Origin: Rheinheimera sp. 4Y26
Lineage (GTDB): Bacteria > Pseudomonadota > Gammaproteobacteria > Enterobacterales > Alteromonadaceae
Length of the DNA: 64,000 nucleotides
Assembly (NCBI RefSeq): GCF_025245835.1
Contig: NZ_JAOBWS010000017.1
Coordinates: 1 to 64,000, forward strand
Direction of reading: 5' to 3'
In this document: piece by piece, positions 17,022-25,302 of the stretch
How the letters are laid out: each line of letters begins with the position of its first letter
How positions within the stretch are numbered: the first letter of the stretch is position 1
The notes under the pieces: model-generated
Database searches by the model: none
Told to the model about the DNA's origin: nothing
What the model saw: the letters and a program-made list of their open reading frames with translations, nothing else
Translations under genes and position numbers: made by a program

Positions 17022-18104
17022 ATGAAAATTCAGTTATTTTGCACCGCCTGCTGCATGCTGGCAGTGAGCAGTTTTGCTAAGGCAACTCAGCCAGCAGAGA
17101 GTCGCAATGCACCTCATATTGCCAGCCGCATTGCCGGGCTGAAACCGCAGCAGCTCAGCAGTGTGCTGGTAATGCAGCACAATCGACTGCTGCACGAAAG
17201 TTATTACAACGGTGCCGGTGCTGACGACCTGCATGATATTCGCTCGGCCAGTAAAAGCCTGACCGGTCTGATGTTTGGCAGAGCCATTGCCGACGGTTAT
17301 TTTCAGTCGGAACAGGATAAGGTGTTGCCGCTCTTTAGCAACACCCGATTGCTAAGCCCGGCGCCGGAAAAAACCGGCATGACGTTTTTTGATTTATTGT
17401 CGATGACCAACCCGCTTGAATGCGACGATATGAATGAGTTGTCGGAAGGTCAGGAAGAAAAAATGTATCTGACCAAAGACTGGGTGAGTTTTTTTCTGAA
17501 TTTGCCGGTCAGAGCAAATCCACCATGGGAAACGCCGATAGCGCAGCAGCCTTATGGCCGGGACTTTGCTTATTGTACCGCCGGTATTTCGGTGACAGCA
17601 GCCGCCATTGAAATTGCGTCCGGCAAAAAGCTGGCGGATTACACCAAAGAAGCACTGTTTCAGCCGCTTGGCATCACACAAAGTCAGTGGTTATTTAATG
17701 CAATGGGCATCACCCAGGGCGGTGGTGGTGTCAGAATCAAACCTAAAGATCTGCTTAAAATTGGTCAGCTGGTGTTAAATCAGGGTAACTGGCAAGGTAA
17801 ACAGTTAATACCAAAAGACTGGATCGACAAAAGTTTACAATCGTATTCCGAAGCGATGCCAGAAATGAACGCCAGCTACGGCCTCACCTGGTGGCGTTTT
17901 CCTTTTCAAATCAATGGCAAAACTGTGGATAGTTTTGCTGCGGCGGGCAATGGCGGTAATTATTTGTTTATAGTGCCAAAGTTAAATGCCACTGCGGTGG
18001 TTACCGCAACTGCCTATAACACGCCTTATATGCACCAACAAACACAGGCCATTTTTGCCAAAGCTATTCTGCCAGCATTAATGCAGCAGGATCAGGCAAA
18101 CTGA
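17022..18104 (+). CDS. Exported serine hydrolase, beta-lactamase class C fold
   Basis: A 360-residue periplasmic or secreted protein with a signal peptide (MKIQLFCTACCMLAVSSFAKA). The SxxK nucleophile motif is SASK (in IRSASKSLTG, about 76-79). The Tyr motif is AYCTAG, where many relatives have YxN, and the third motif region reads AAGNGGNYLFIVP. This pattern is that of the 6-aminohexanoate-dimer hydrolase/esterase branch rather than a true beta-lactamase. The substrate cannot be told. AAGGT lies five bases before the ATG. The last 41 bases overlap the end of the convergent regulator gene. Confidence 0.85.
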   Translation: MKIQLFCTACCMLAVSSFAKATQPAESRNAPHIASRIAGLKPQQLSSVLVMQHNRLLHESYYNGAGADDLHDIRSASKSLTGLMFGRAIADGYFQSEQDKVLPLFSNTRLLSPAPEKTGMTFFDLLSMTNPLECDDMNELSEGQEEKMYLTKDWVSFFLNLPVRANPPWETPIAQQPYGRDFAYCTAGISVTAAAIEIASGKKLADYTKEALFQPLGITQSQWLFNAMGITQGGGGVRIKPKDLLKIGQLVLNQGNWQGKQLIPKDWIDKSLQSYSEAMPEMNASYGLTWWRFPFQINGKTVDSFAAAGNGGNYLFIVPKLNATAVVTATAYNTPYMHQQTQAIFAKAILPALMQQDQAN

Positions 18105-19797
18105 TAGTGGCTATTTTGCTGCGCTCGGTAGTTACCGAGTGCCGCATTTGCTGGATCAACTGCTGAAACTCAGCATCGGCAAACAGCGGCTGAAATACCG
18201 GCAAGGCCAATAGATACTGATAGTCAGAAAAACCAGCAGCAAGCGCTGTGGCTATGGCTTGTTTTGCTGCTGCGCTATCGTCATCAGCCAGATGCACAAT
18301 ACTTTTGGCAATGTGCCAATTGGGCCACACCGGTGTTTTATGCTCGGTTAAAGGCCGAATCACCGCAGCTATCACATGGTTTTTCTTGCTTAACCAATAA
18401 CTTAACGACTGCGCATACAAACTATTGGCTTCCAGAGCTGTGGCTTTTTCCAGCGCCTGCTCTGCCTGTTGCCATTGTTGATCCTGCATGGCCAGCACCG
18501 CCAAAGTGATATAACTATCGGCTGTAGCTGATTGAAATTGTTCCAGTTTATTTAAAGCCTGATAGGCCACTTCAGTCTGGCCTCTGGCTTTTGCATCTCT
18601 TGCATATTGGGTTGCAACAAAAGCATCGTCCGGTGCAATTTTATAAGCCACTTCAGCCCAGACTTTGGCTTGTTCTGTGAAACCTGTCAGATACAAAATT
18701 TCGGCTATCTGCAAAAAGGTATACCCATTTTTGTTATTTAATACGGTCAGGTTTAACTGCATAGCTTCATACATACGCCCTTTACGCACATATAAATAAG
18801 CCAAAGAAGCAGCAATCTCGCTAATAGCACCACTATTGGCTGCTAACGCCTGCTCGTAATGATAAATGGCCTGTGCTATATCACCCTGAGCGTCAAAATA
18901 ATAACCTGTTAACTTTTCCAGTTGCCAGCGGCTGACATCTGTTGTGGCTAAATGGCTGATCTGGTCAGCGGCGCGCTCCAACAATAACGGCTCACCGTTA
19001 AATTTCACCACTCGCTCAATAGTTGCTGCGGCCAACGCCAGCCGGGCCGCGGTATGGTCCGGCGATTGTTGTAAAAACTCCTCAAACAGCTCTATGGCAA
19101 TTTCATTACCAGACGCGGTATTTTGCCGGGCATAACCAAAAGCTTTTTGCAAAAGTGCCGGTTGTGCTGGCTCTGCCAAATTATTGCTGTGACTAAGCGA
19201 TGGCTTGGCCAGATAAAACCAGGCGGCGATGAGCAGCAGCAATAGCACAGCCAGATAAAAGTAGGGGGCAGCTCCCTGTGGAGCCCGCATCAGCCGGGCT
19301 GCGCTATTCGCCTGGGCTGCGTTGTTCACTTGAGCTGTGCTATCTGCTTTGGCTGCACCATTCGCTTGAACTGCACCAGCGAAAAAATCGGTGTTATCAG
19401 GCTTTGCAACAATGGGTGGCGTTGTTATCTGTTTGACCACGGGCAAGAGCCAGCGATAGCCTTCACTTCGCACCGACTCAATGACCTCAGCCTGCAAAAA
19501 GCTCAGCGCTTTTCGCAGCAAAGACACCCGCTGTGCCAGGGTTTCATCTGATACATAAGATTTGTGCCATACCGAGCGCGCCAGTTCATCTGCAGACACC
19601 AGCTGCTGCTGCGCCAGCACCAATCTTTCTAACAACCGATAGGTTAAGCCTTTAAGCGGCAGTGGCTTGCCATCATAAAAAACGTGCTGGCTTTTAGGCA
19701 AAATCACCAGCCCGCCACTCAGCAGCTGCAATTCACCATCTGGTATTTCAGCGCCAACAGCCTCAGAGGTGACAACATCAATTTTTATCGGAGCCAT
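18064..19797 (-). CDS. CadC/ToxR-like membrane regulator with TPR periplasmic domain
   Basis: A 577-residue one-component regulator. The N-terminal OmpR-type winged helix (about 25-125) contains KGLTYRLLERLVLAQQQLVSADELARSVW and VRSEGYRWLLP. A linker of imperfect hexapeptide repeats follows (about 140-167), then one membrane helix (about 175-195, YFYLAVLLLLLIAAWFYLA) and a C-terminal tetratricopeptide array (about 215-560). DNA binding would be in the cytoplasm and sensing in the periplasm. The signal is unknown. It converges with the serine hydrolase, which may or may not be its target. Confidence 0.85.
   Translation of the reverse strand: MAPIKIDVVTSEAVGAEIPDGELQLLSGGLVILPKSQHVFYDGKPLPLKGLTYRLLERLVLAQQQLVSADELARSVWHKSYVSDETLAQRVSLLRKALSFLQAEVIESVRSEGYRWLLPVVKQITTPPIVAKPDNTDFFAGAVQANGAAKADSTAQVNNAAQANSAARLMRAPQGAAPYFYLAVLLLLLIAAWFYLAKPSLSHSNNLAEPAQPALLQKAFGYARQNTASGNEIAIELFEEFLQQSPDHTAARLALAAATIERVVKFNGEPLLLERAADQISHLATTDVSRWQLEKLTGYYFDAQGDIAQAIYHYEQALAANSGAISEIAASLAYLYVRKGRMYEAMQLNLTVLNNKNGYTFLQIAEILYLTGFTEQAKVWAEVAYKIAPDDAFVATQYARDAKARGQTEVAYQALNKLEQFQSATADSYITLAVLAMQDQQWQQAEQALEKATALEANSLYAQSLSYWLSKKNHVIAAVIRPLTEHKTPVWPNWHIAKSIVHLADDDSAAAKQAIATALAAGFSDYQYLLALPVFQPLFADAEFQQLIQQMRHSVTTERSKIATISLPDPAALMLAE
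19298..19378 (-). repeat. 18-bp imperfect tandem repeat in the regulator linker
   Basis: Units start at 19298, 19316, 19334, 19352 and 19370 (partial), each beginning GCTG or ACTG. They encode Ala/Gln/Asn-rich hexapeptides between the DNA-binding domain and the membrane helix. Confidence 0.8.
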
Positions 19798-20292
19798 AAG
19801 TACAATTTAGTTTTCAGTTGATTGTTGTCTGATGCTTTGGGTTTGATGGTGGACTTATTGATCTCACCCTAAGTCTTAACTCACTAATTTGCAAATCGTT
19901 TTTCCGGATAGGTTTAAAACATTTCCGACAAAATCCGGGTTTTGTTGACTCGAGTTGTTCAGAATTTAACTGATGTTTGCTTCGGGATGTTTTATCAGTG
20001 GTTTTTGCAGTTTTATTAAGAAGATTGAAGGCACAACAATTCGGCTTTCTTCAGCTTCTGGTACTAAGCCGCTGTTAGATAAGCGGCAACAAGGCAGTAA
20101 CTGCTGGCCTGAACCAGTGGCAAAGAAGGGGAATTCAATATCAGTGGCCATATGCCCATTTAAATAAAACCTTTGCTTTAACAAGACACTCAATAAAGCG
20201 CTACAGCTATCAAGTGGCGGCTAATATAGCCCGGCAACCGGGCTGTGGCGCTTTTTTGAAAGGTGACACTTTTTTGCACGGGAGTGTGGCGC
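19798..20292. other. 495-base intergenic stretch with a hairpin cluster at its right end
   Basis: No convincing gene. Short open frames on both strands near 19970-20190 lack good start signals. At 20195-20257, AAAGCGCTACAGC pairs with GCTGTGGCGCTTT (one mismatch) around an inner hairpin AGCCCGG-CAA-CCGGGCT and runs into six Ts, a good terminator shape for the plus strand. At 20286-20307 a second hairpin GTGGCGCTT-AATA-AAGCGCCAC reuses the same arm sequence and includes the stop codon of the next minus-strand gene. Confidence 0.6.
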
Positions 20293-20697
20293 TTAATAAA
20301 GCGCCACCAGTTCACCCTGACGGTTAAAGGTAAGGAAGTCGGCAATAATGCCGGACTGAATTTTGGCCAGCATCATTTTTAGTGGTTGTTCGGCCTCATC
20401 GCTATTGGGGGCAAAACCACCACGGCCGCCAAGCGCTGAGACAAAAGCAATATCCCACTCAATGCAGGTATTTGCTGATTCTGCCGCTAAAGTGGCAAAT
20501 TCCGGGATTTCGTCCGGCAGTTTATCCACACAAAGCACCGGGCTTAAGGCGCCACCGTGGCCTTGCTGATAACTGTCGTGCTGATTTTGGGTGTAACCAT
20601 TGGGCAGTTCGGCTTTGGCAAATACAAACAGCAGCCGTTGTGGCTCGTTTTGTTGTTTGGCGGCGGTAATTAAATCCTGATAACTTTCAATATTCAT
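20293..20697 (-). CDS. Conserved small protein often labelled 'ribonucleotide reductase subunit alpha'
   Basis: A 134-residue soluble protein starting MNIESYQDLITAAKQQ. Conserved-looking stretches are QRLLFVFAKAELP, GGALSPVLCVDK, WDIAFVSALGGRGG, DEAEQPLKMML and FNRQGELVAL. I recall databases calling such proteins 'ribonucleotide reductase subunit alpha', although it has no reductase domain. The name may simply reflect neighbours like nrdD here. The ATG at 20697 has GGGAG six bases upstream; an in-frame ATG at 20733 has none. True function unknown. Confidence 0.75.
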   Translation of the reverse strand: MNIESYQDLITAAKQQNEPQRLLFVFAKAELPNGYTQNQHDSYQQGHGGALSPVLCVDKLPDEIPEFATLAAESANTCIEWDIAFVSALGGRGGFAPNSDEAEQPLKMMLAKIQSGIIADFLTFNRQGELVALY

Positions 20698-20864
20698 CTG
20701 AAACTCCCGGCCTGTTGCTGCAGGCGTAAACAAAACGAAGCTGTGGCAGCGCGGCTATCCAAGCTATTGATTTCCTGAAGATTCAACAATAGCAGCAGCT
20801 CGCATTAACCACAACGCAGGCTGGCGTCAGTGTAACAACAGCAAGATAAGCGCAGTTTGCACAG

Positions 20865-20887
20865 AAGGGGGAGTTGCACTCCCCCTT
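20865..20887. terminator. Hairpin between nrdD and the small conserved gene
   Basis: AAGGGGGAGT pairs perfectly with ACTCCCCCTT around loop TGC. The T tail is poor on both strands, so it may be a terminator or a transcript-end stabiliser for nrdD. Confidence 0.55.
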
Positions 20888-20933
20888 TGTGGGTAGCCAG
20901 AGCGGTTAAATAGTTGCCGTTCAGTCGTTGCGG

Positions 20934-22850
20934 TTAAGCCGTAGCGGTTTGAGGTTGTTGGCGCTGGGCTTTATGTAATTGAGGGCTGGATGATTGACCG
21001 CTTGTTGACTGATCGCTTGCAGGCATAGAGCTTTGCGACTCTGCCTGCAATCTGGCCGGGCTTTGATGATAATGGCGCAGCTCGTGCTCCTGGCGGCGGC
21101 CTTTGCTAAAAGCCGATACCCGTTTTAAATAACCAATAACGCGGGTGCCGTAGTCAATATTGGTGCTGCCACAACAGGAGCAGGCCACCAGGGTGCGTTT
21201 GTCGATGGCTTCGCAGCTGTTACAAATGGTGATTTTGACGTTGACACAAAAATAATTACAGCCGGTGCTGGCGGCAATATTTAAAAGTTTCAGATATGCG
21301 TCCTGACTGAGCTTTTCCTCCAGATTTAAATGCAAAGCTGAGCCACCGTCGAGGTAATCCAACAGGGCGCGGCCATGCAGCTGGAATTTGTCTAAAGCGT
21401 TACAGCTGTCGTCTTCTACCACATAAAAATACGAGTTATAACAGTCTCTTGGCACAAAATAACCGTCAGCTTTGTCCCACTTGGCGTTTTTAATCCCCAG
21501 ATTTTCCGCCGGTACAAATTCGGTATTAAACAAATAACCGTATTTGGCTTTGGCCGTTTTATTGGCGTCATAAATGGTTTTGAGTTTTTGCTGCACAAAA
21601 GCAACATATGCCGGGTTGTTGCTGGCGGTCAGGCCCTGCGACTCGGCCGCTTCCACCATGCCGTTAATGCCAATGGTTAAAAACTGTTTGTCCAGGCTGA
21701 TAAAACCGGCGTCGTACACTGTTAATAAACCGGCGGCTTGGTACTCTTCCATTAATTTGCGGTAAGCCACCTGATATTGCTGAATTTTTTCAACTTCTAA
21801 GGCTAAGTCGCGGCCATCCTGCACCAGCCGGTTCATATTGATGGTAATCACATTAATAGAGCCGGTGGCCACGCCGCCTGCGCCCAACGAATAAGAAAAG
21901 GTGTTGTCGCTGATTTCACTGCGTAACCGGCAACAAGAGGCCAGTGAGTCGGCACTGTCAGACAAATACACAAAAAACGAACTGCCGTCGGCCAGCTGCT
22001 GCGCCATTTTTTCGGCAAATGTTTTGTCTTTACAATAACTTTGCGCCGGGTTTTGCGTTTTTTCTGTCAGCATGGCTACTGTGACTACCGGGAAAGTTAA
22101 AATGGTTTTTTCCCTTTCCTGATTAAACCAGCTTAAGAAAAAGTCCTGTAACGCCGACACCGACTGCCACTCTGGCTTCACAAAATCCGGGAACACAAAA
22201 TTGCCAAACATAGAGTCAAAATAAAACTGGTCATACACCGAGATATTCCAAAACACACTTTGATAACCACGGGCGGCGGCCGGTTGATTCAGCGCATACA
22301 CCACATGCTGCAGGTGGTTTTCAATTTGTTTTTTGTGGGTTATCAGATAGTTATCGCCGTAGTCTTTACGGGCAAAATAGTCAAAATAAGTTAAAAACTC
22401 GACTGTGGCCACAGCGCCGGCAAACTGGCTGCTGACGGCAAACACAAAATTGACAAAACAACCACAGAACGACTCTAAATGTTGTGGCGCTTTGGATTCA
22501 CCACCCAGCTTGGTCAGGCCGTCCCGCAAAAAAGGGTACATGGTCACCGACACACAATAAGGTTTTAAGCTGGTTTCATCGTGCACATAAATTTCGTGGG
22601 CTTCAATTTGCCGCACATATTCTGCCGCCAGATCGGCACCAAAAAGCTGTGCAATTTTTTGACTGACCTGAGCGCGATTCACCTGAATAAAATAATCTTT
22701 CATCAGCTCAGCTTCTAAAGTGGCAATGTTCTTTTGCGTGACATTGGCGTTGGCGTCCATTTTGGAGCCGTCGGCGGCATTGGTGGCGTGCAGGTAGTGC
22801 TGAATAAAATCGAGTTTTTGTTGTACCTGGTGGCTCATCAGTCGTTGCAT
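20934..22850 (-). CDS. nrdD: Anaerobic (class III) ribonucleoside-triphosphate reductase NrdD
   Basis: NrdD makes deoxyribonucleotides without oxygen, using a glycyl radical generated by NrdG. The 638 residues include the catalytic core (LESFCGCFVNFVFAVSS, FSYSLGAGGVATGSINVITINMNRL), a zinc site of four cysteines (CNSC and CSCC near 545-562) and the glycyl-radical motif RVIGYL at about 569-574. The tail after LRHYHQ is a 40-residue Ser/Gln-rich extension. No obvious ATP-cone domain is seen at the N terminus. AAGGAC supports the start at 22850. The first 13 bases overlap the end of nrdG, so the two are translation-coupled in the order nrdG-nrdD, the reverse of E. coli. Confidence 0.95.
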   Translation of the reverse strand: MQRLMSHQVQQKLDFIQHYLHATNAADGSKMDANANVTQKNIATLEAELMKDYFIQVNRAQVSQKIAQLFGADLAAEYVRQIEAHEIYVHDETSLKPYCVSVTMYPFLRDGLTKLGGESKAPQHLESFCGCFVNFVFAVSSQFAGAVATVEFLTYFDYFARKDYGDNYLITHKKQIENHLQHVVYALNQPAAARGYQSVFWNISVYDQFYFDSMFGNFVFPDFVKPEWQSVSALQDFFLSWFNQEREKTILTFPVVTVAMLTEKTQNPAQSYCKDKTFAEKMAQQLADGSSFFVYLSDSADSLASCCRLRSEISDNTFSYSLGAGGVATGSINVITINMNRLVQDGRDLALEVEKIQQYQVAYRKLMEEYQAAGLLTVYDAGFISLDKQFLTIGINGMVEAAESQGLTASNNPAYVAFVQQKLKTIYDANKTAKAKYGYLFNTEFVPAENLGIKNAKWDKADGYFVPRDCYNSYFYVVEDDSCNALDKFQLHGRALLDYLDGGSALHLNLEEKLSQDAYLKLLNIAASTGCNYFCVNVKITICNSCEAIDKRTLVACSCCGSTNIDYGTRVIGYLKRVSAFSKGRRQEHELRHYHQSPARLQAESQSSMPASDQSTSGQSSSPQLHKAQRQQPQTATA

Positions 22851-23449
22851 GATAAAAGTCCTTGTTGTGTTGTTTTTAGGTTTACTGCTGCGGTTTCTGC
22901 TGTTATGGATGGTTCTGTTGCTGCCTGGTCTGTGTATATGGTTTTTACTGGCACTCTGTTGGCTCTTGCTGCATTTCCTGTTTTTCCTGTGCTGTCCTGT
23001 TGAAACTTCCAGCTTTGTTCCTGCAGCAGATTTAAATCGTAAAAACGCTGATTGCTGCCGGGTGTGCCCAAAGGGCCCAGCTCAGCCTGCCAGCGGCCGG
23101 TTTTGATGTAATCCAGCAGCGGCAACAAACCAGGCGGTGGAATTTCAAGACCTGTGTATAAACAGGTTTTTAAGCCCTGCTTTTTGCAAAGTTGCAGCAG
23201 TTGCTGCAGCAGTTTGGGTTGCCACTCGCCGCCTAAAAACAGTACACAGCTAATCAGGCCGCGGTATTGATTAAGTTTTTCCAGCAGCAGCGCCGGGCTC
23301 AGTGGCAGGCCGGCAGTGGCAGGCCAGCTTTGGGCGCTATGGCAACCTTTACAGCCCAGAGGGCAACCACTGATGGTAAAAGCCAGGCTGGTTTCGCCCG
23401 GTACTTCCTGCCACACCACTTGCTCTGCGTAATAATATAAATCCGGCAT
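22838..23449 (-). CDS. nrdG: Class III ribonucleotide reductase activating enzyme NrdG
   Basis: A radical-SAM enzyme that installs the glycyl radical in NrdD. The 203 residues carry the 4Fe-4S motif CPLGCKGC (about 29-36, CxxxCxxC), the SAM-binding FLGGEWQ stretch and GLKTCLYTG. The core ends near residue 155 (LGTPGSNQRFYDLN). The remaining ~50 residues are a low-complexity tail whose length may reflect drift around the nrdD start. A perfect FNR box (23527-23540) and a NarL 7-2-7 site (23599-23614) lie upstream, giving a predicted leader of about 43 bases. Confidence 0.93.
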   Translation of the reverse strand: MPDLYYYAEQVVWQEVPGETSLAFTISGCPLGCKGCHSAQSWPATAGLPLSPALLLEKLNQYRGLISCVLFLGGEWQPKLLQQLLQLCKKQGLKTCLYTGLEIPPPGLLPLLDYIKTGRWQAELGPLGTPGSNQRFYDLNLLQEQSWKFQQDSTGKTGNAARANRVPVKTIYTDQAATEPSITAETAAVNLKTTQQGLLSCND

Positions 23450-23526
23450 AACCCTGTATCTTGTGTTTGTTGTTTATTGTTGGCACTAGATATGGTGTTA
23501 GCTTAGGCGTTGCCATCTTGCAGACT

Positions 23527-23540
23527 TTGATCTGGATCAA
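23527..23540 (-). promoter_or_regulatory. FNR box upstream of nrdG
   Basis: TTGAT-CTGG-ATCAA, a perfect consensus. A class II start would fall near 23492, 43 bases before the nrdG ATG. Confidence 0.88.
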
Positions 23541-23598
23541 TGTTTTTCCGTGGTTAAAAAGCGCATCCCGCTGCAGGCGGCATGGTTGCTGTGGTTGT

Positions 23599-23614
23599 TA
23601 CCCCAACAGAGGTA
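23599..23614 (-). promoter_or_regulatory. NarL/NarP-type 7-2-7 site upstream of nrdG
   Basis: TACCCCA-AC-AGAGGTA: right half perfect on the complementary strand (TACCTCT), left half six of seven. It lies about 115 bases upstream of the deduced nrdG start, behind the FNR box. Confidence 0.65.
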
Positions 23615-23649
23615 AGGGTCAAAGTAGGGTGTTTTAGGGGAAGCTTGAA

Positions 23650-23685
23650 TGAAAAAAAACGCCATCCGGAACCCTCTGGATGGCG
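23650..23685 (-). terminator. Terminator inherited by the decayed porin copy
   Basis: On the minus strand GCCATCC-(10-base loop)-GGATGGC is followed by eight Ts (plus-strand A run 23652-23659). The same hairpin recurs beside the intact porin at 23932-23954 but without the T run. Confidence 0.8.
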
Positions 23686-23733
23686 CTGCAAAAAACCGAC
23701 GTGGAGGTCGGGCCGAGAAGAAACTTACAGGTT
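23662..23733. repeat. Direct repeat, left copy (72 bp)
   Basis: Bases 23662-23733 are repeated almost exactly at 23932-24003: hairpin arm, A run, ACGTGGAGGTCGGGCC and the last codons of a porin. The two copies bracket the tandem repeat at 23779-23923. Confidence 0.92.
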
Positions 23734-23751
23734 GTAGCTGGCCATCAGTCA
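23725..23751 (-). pseudogene. C-terminal remnant of a second porin gene
   Basis: Read on the minus strand this encodes L-M-A-S-Y-N-L-stop, against W-L-M-A-S-F-N-L-stop in the intact porin. The codon before it is TGA instead of TGG, and homology ends there. The synonymous and Tyr/Phe differences show this is a diverged paralogue, not a sequencing duplicate. Everything upstream in that copy has been lost. Confidence 0.75.
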
Positions 23752-23778
23752 AACCGTTAGGTTGCGATCCCGAAGTTG

Positions 23779-23923
23779 ATCCGGCCTCTCGCAGAGCTCA
23801 AGGCGCAACCGCGGCAGCACGCCAAACTGTTGGCGTGCCGAGATCCCTTCGTATATCCGGCCTCTCGCAGAGCTCGAGGCGCAACCTCGGCAGCACGCCA
23901 AACTGTTGGCGTGCTGAGATCCC
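23779..23923. repeat. Two tandem 69-bp structured repeats
   Basis: Units 23779-23847 and 23855-23923 (period 76) begin ATCCGGCCTCTCGCAGAGCT and end GAGATCCC with few differences. Each holds an inverted repeat CAGCACGCCAA-ACTG-TTGGCGTGCTG, one base off in the left unit, and the smaller palindrome CTCGCAGAGCTCGAGG region. They encode nothing I recognise and look like an extragenic repeat family. Confidence 0.88.
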
Positions 23924-23931
23924 GCTGTTGC

Positions 23932-24003
23932 CCATCCGGAACCCTCTGGATGGCGCTGCAAAAAACCGACGTGGAGGTCGGGCCGAGAAGAAACTTACAG
24001 GTT
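23932..24003. repeat. Direct repeat, right copy (72 bp)
   Basis: Right copy of the 72-bp direct repeat, overlapping the 3' end of the intact porin gene by nine bases (23995-24003). Confidence 0.92.
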
Positions 24004-25224
24004 AAAACTTGCCATCAGCCAGACTTTGCTGGTGTCTGTGGCATAACTGTCGGCATTGTATTGCGCCAGTTTCAGCAGCAGGTTCAGCTGAGGTGTCGGA
24101 TCCCAGCTTAAACTGGCGTTGAGTTCAGAACCCAGCTTGTTGCTGCCGGCGTCGCTGTCATATTGATGCCAGCTGACGGCAACTTTGCTGCTTTTCACCG
24201 GCAGGCTGATTTCCAGTGCGTTGTCGCGCACACCCTGATTGGGCGTGGTCAGGAATAAATCGGCAAAACCTTCAAAAGCATGCAGGGTGGCAAAAGGTGT
24301 TTGAAAAGCGGTTGTGCCATCGCCTGCCAGCCGTTCCTGCCACACTTTGCCGGTGAAAGTACCGAAGTTATAACTCAGATCAATGCGGTGGTAATGGTGG
24401 TCAAAATCAACAGGTGCCTGATGGGCGTCTTGTTGACTGGCCAGGGCCAGCTGCCATTTGAATTTGGGCAATGTTGCCAGATTGCCGCTGTAGTCCACCC
24501 CCTGGGTGCTGCTGTCGCGCGCTTGCAGGGTGTCAAAGTCTAAGTCATACACAAAGGCGCTCAGCTGCTGCGCTGGTAACAATTGCCAGTTCAGCGTGGC
24601 CAGGTTAAAGCGGCCGTGCAAGTCGGCTGCGCTGCCTTTAGGGCCAAACACTCTGTTGGCATTGTGCAAAGTGGCCAGGTCCAGCTGCCAGTTGCCCGCC
24701 ATTTTTTGGCTATAACGTACACCATCAAAAGTCTGTTCATTTTGCCGCCAGCCAACACTGCCGATAAACCTTTGATTATTCAAATTAATACGCTGACGGC
24801 CCAGGGTGAATTGGGCATCCTGATAGGGGCTGATAATCAGCGCCGCCTGATTAATATCAGTGCCGGTTGGGTCGGCCACCACCGAATATTGGCCATGGCC
24901 GTTAACGGTGCTGTTGTATCTTTCACCGCCAATGCTGCTGACATTGTCTATTTCCAGCAAAGCTTTGCTGTGAAGCCAGCTGCCGGTATTGAGCGTCAGG
25001 CGGCTTCTTAAGGTAGATGCTGTGGCGTTTTTAATAGCTTTGTCTTCATCGACATTTTCCAGCCGGTAGCGGAACTGGGCGCTGACAGTGCTTTGTTTTA
25101 GCGCATCAGCGGCGGAGCTGTTGGTGACAGAGCTGGCGGCGTAAGCAGAGGGGAGGCTGAGGGCTGCAACAGTGGCGGCGATCAGAGAAACAGGGGTGAG
25201 TAACGCGAGTGTGGCTTTTTTCAT
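23995..25224 (-). CDS. Outer-membrane porin, alginate-export/OprD-like beta-barrel
   Basis: A 409-residue exported protein with signal peptide MKKATLALLTPVSLIAATVA...AYA. The mature part starts with VSAQFRYRLENVDED and consists of alternating beta strands typical of an alginate-export-type barrel (LRSRLTLNTGSW, LTLGRQRINLNNQRFIG-like FTLGRQRINL, TFDGVRYSQ), ending in VWLMASFNL. It probably forms a channel for small anions or carbohydrates; the substrate cannot be read. The ATG at 25224 has AAGGAA five bases upstream, better than the ATG at 25236. Several NarL heptamers lie upstream, so nitrate control is plausible, and nitrate or nitrite passage is a speculative extension. Confidence 0.85.
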   Translation of the reverse strand: MKKATLALLTPVSLIAATVAALSLPSAYAASSVTNSSAADALKQSTVSAQFRYRLENVDEDKAIKNATASTLRSRLTLNTGSWLHSKALLEIDNVSSIGGERYNSTVNGHGQYSVVADPTGTDINQAALIISPYQDAQFTLGRQRINLNNQRFIGSVGWRQNEQTFDGVRYSQKMAGNWQLDLATLHNANRVFGPKGSAADLHGRFNLATLNWQLLPAQQLSAFVYDLDFDTLQARDSSTQGVDYSGNLATLPKFKWQLALASQQDAHQAPVDFDHHYHRIDLSYNFGTFTGKVWQERLAGDGTTAFQTPFATLHAFEGFADLFLTTPNQGVRDNALEISLPVKSSKVAVSWHQYDSDAGSNKLGSELNASLSWDPTPQLNLLLKLAQYNADSYATDTSKVWLMASFNL

Positions 25225-25302
25225 AATTTCCTTCATCGAGGCGGTTAAAAAGCATGGAAATTATAAGGTCTTTATGTAAAAACATGAATAAAATGAAATG
25301 GT

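Noticed and set aside
17022..18104. True beta-lactamase resistance gene
   Set aside because: SxxK is present but the second motif is YCT and the context is not that of a resistance gene; a general serine hydrolase or esterase is more likely.
19966..20193. Short open frames on both strands (75 aa minus, 64 aa plus) in the 19798-20292 gap
   Set aside because: They overlap each other, lack good ribosome sites and have no recognisable protein features.
20293..20697. Ribonucleotide reductase alpha subunit
   Set aside because: The protein has 134 residues and no reductase motifs; the label seems to be a database habit.
23662..24003. Possible CRISPR array in the repeat region
   Set aside because: Only two copies of each repeat, with lengths and spacing that do not fit repeat-spacer units, and no cas genes.
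23649..24005. 118-codon plus-strand frame across the direct and tandem repeats
   Set aside because: Its repeated peptide simply reflects the repeated DNA, and it crosses terminator hairpins and the porin 3' end.
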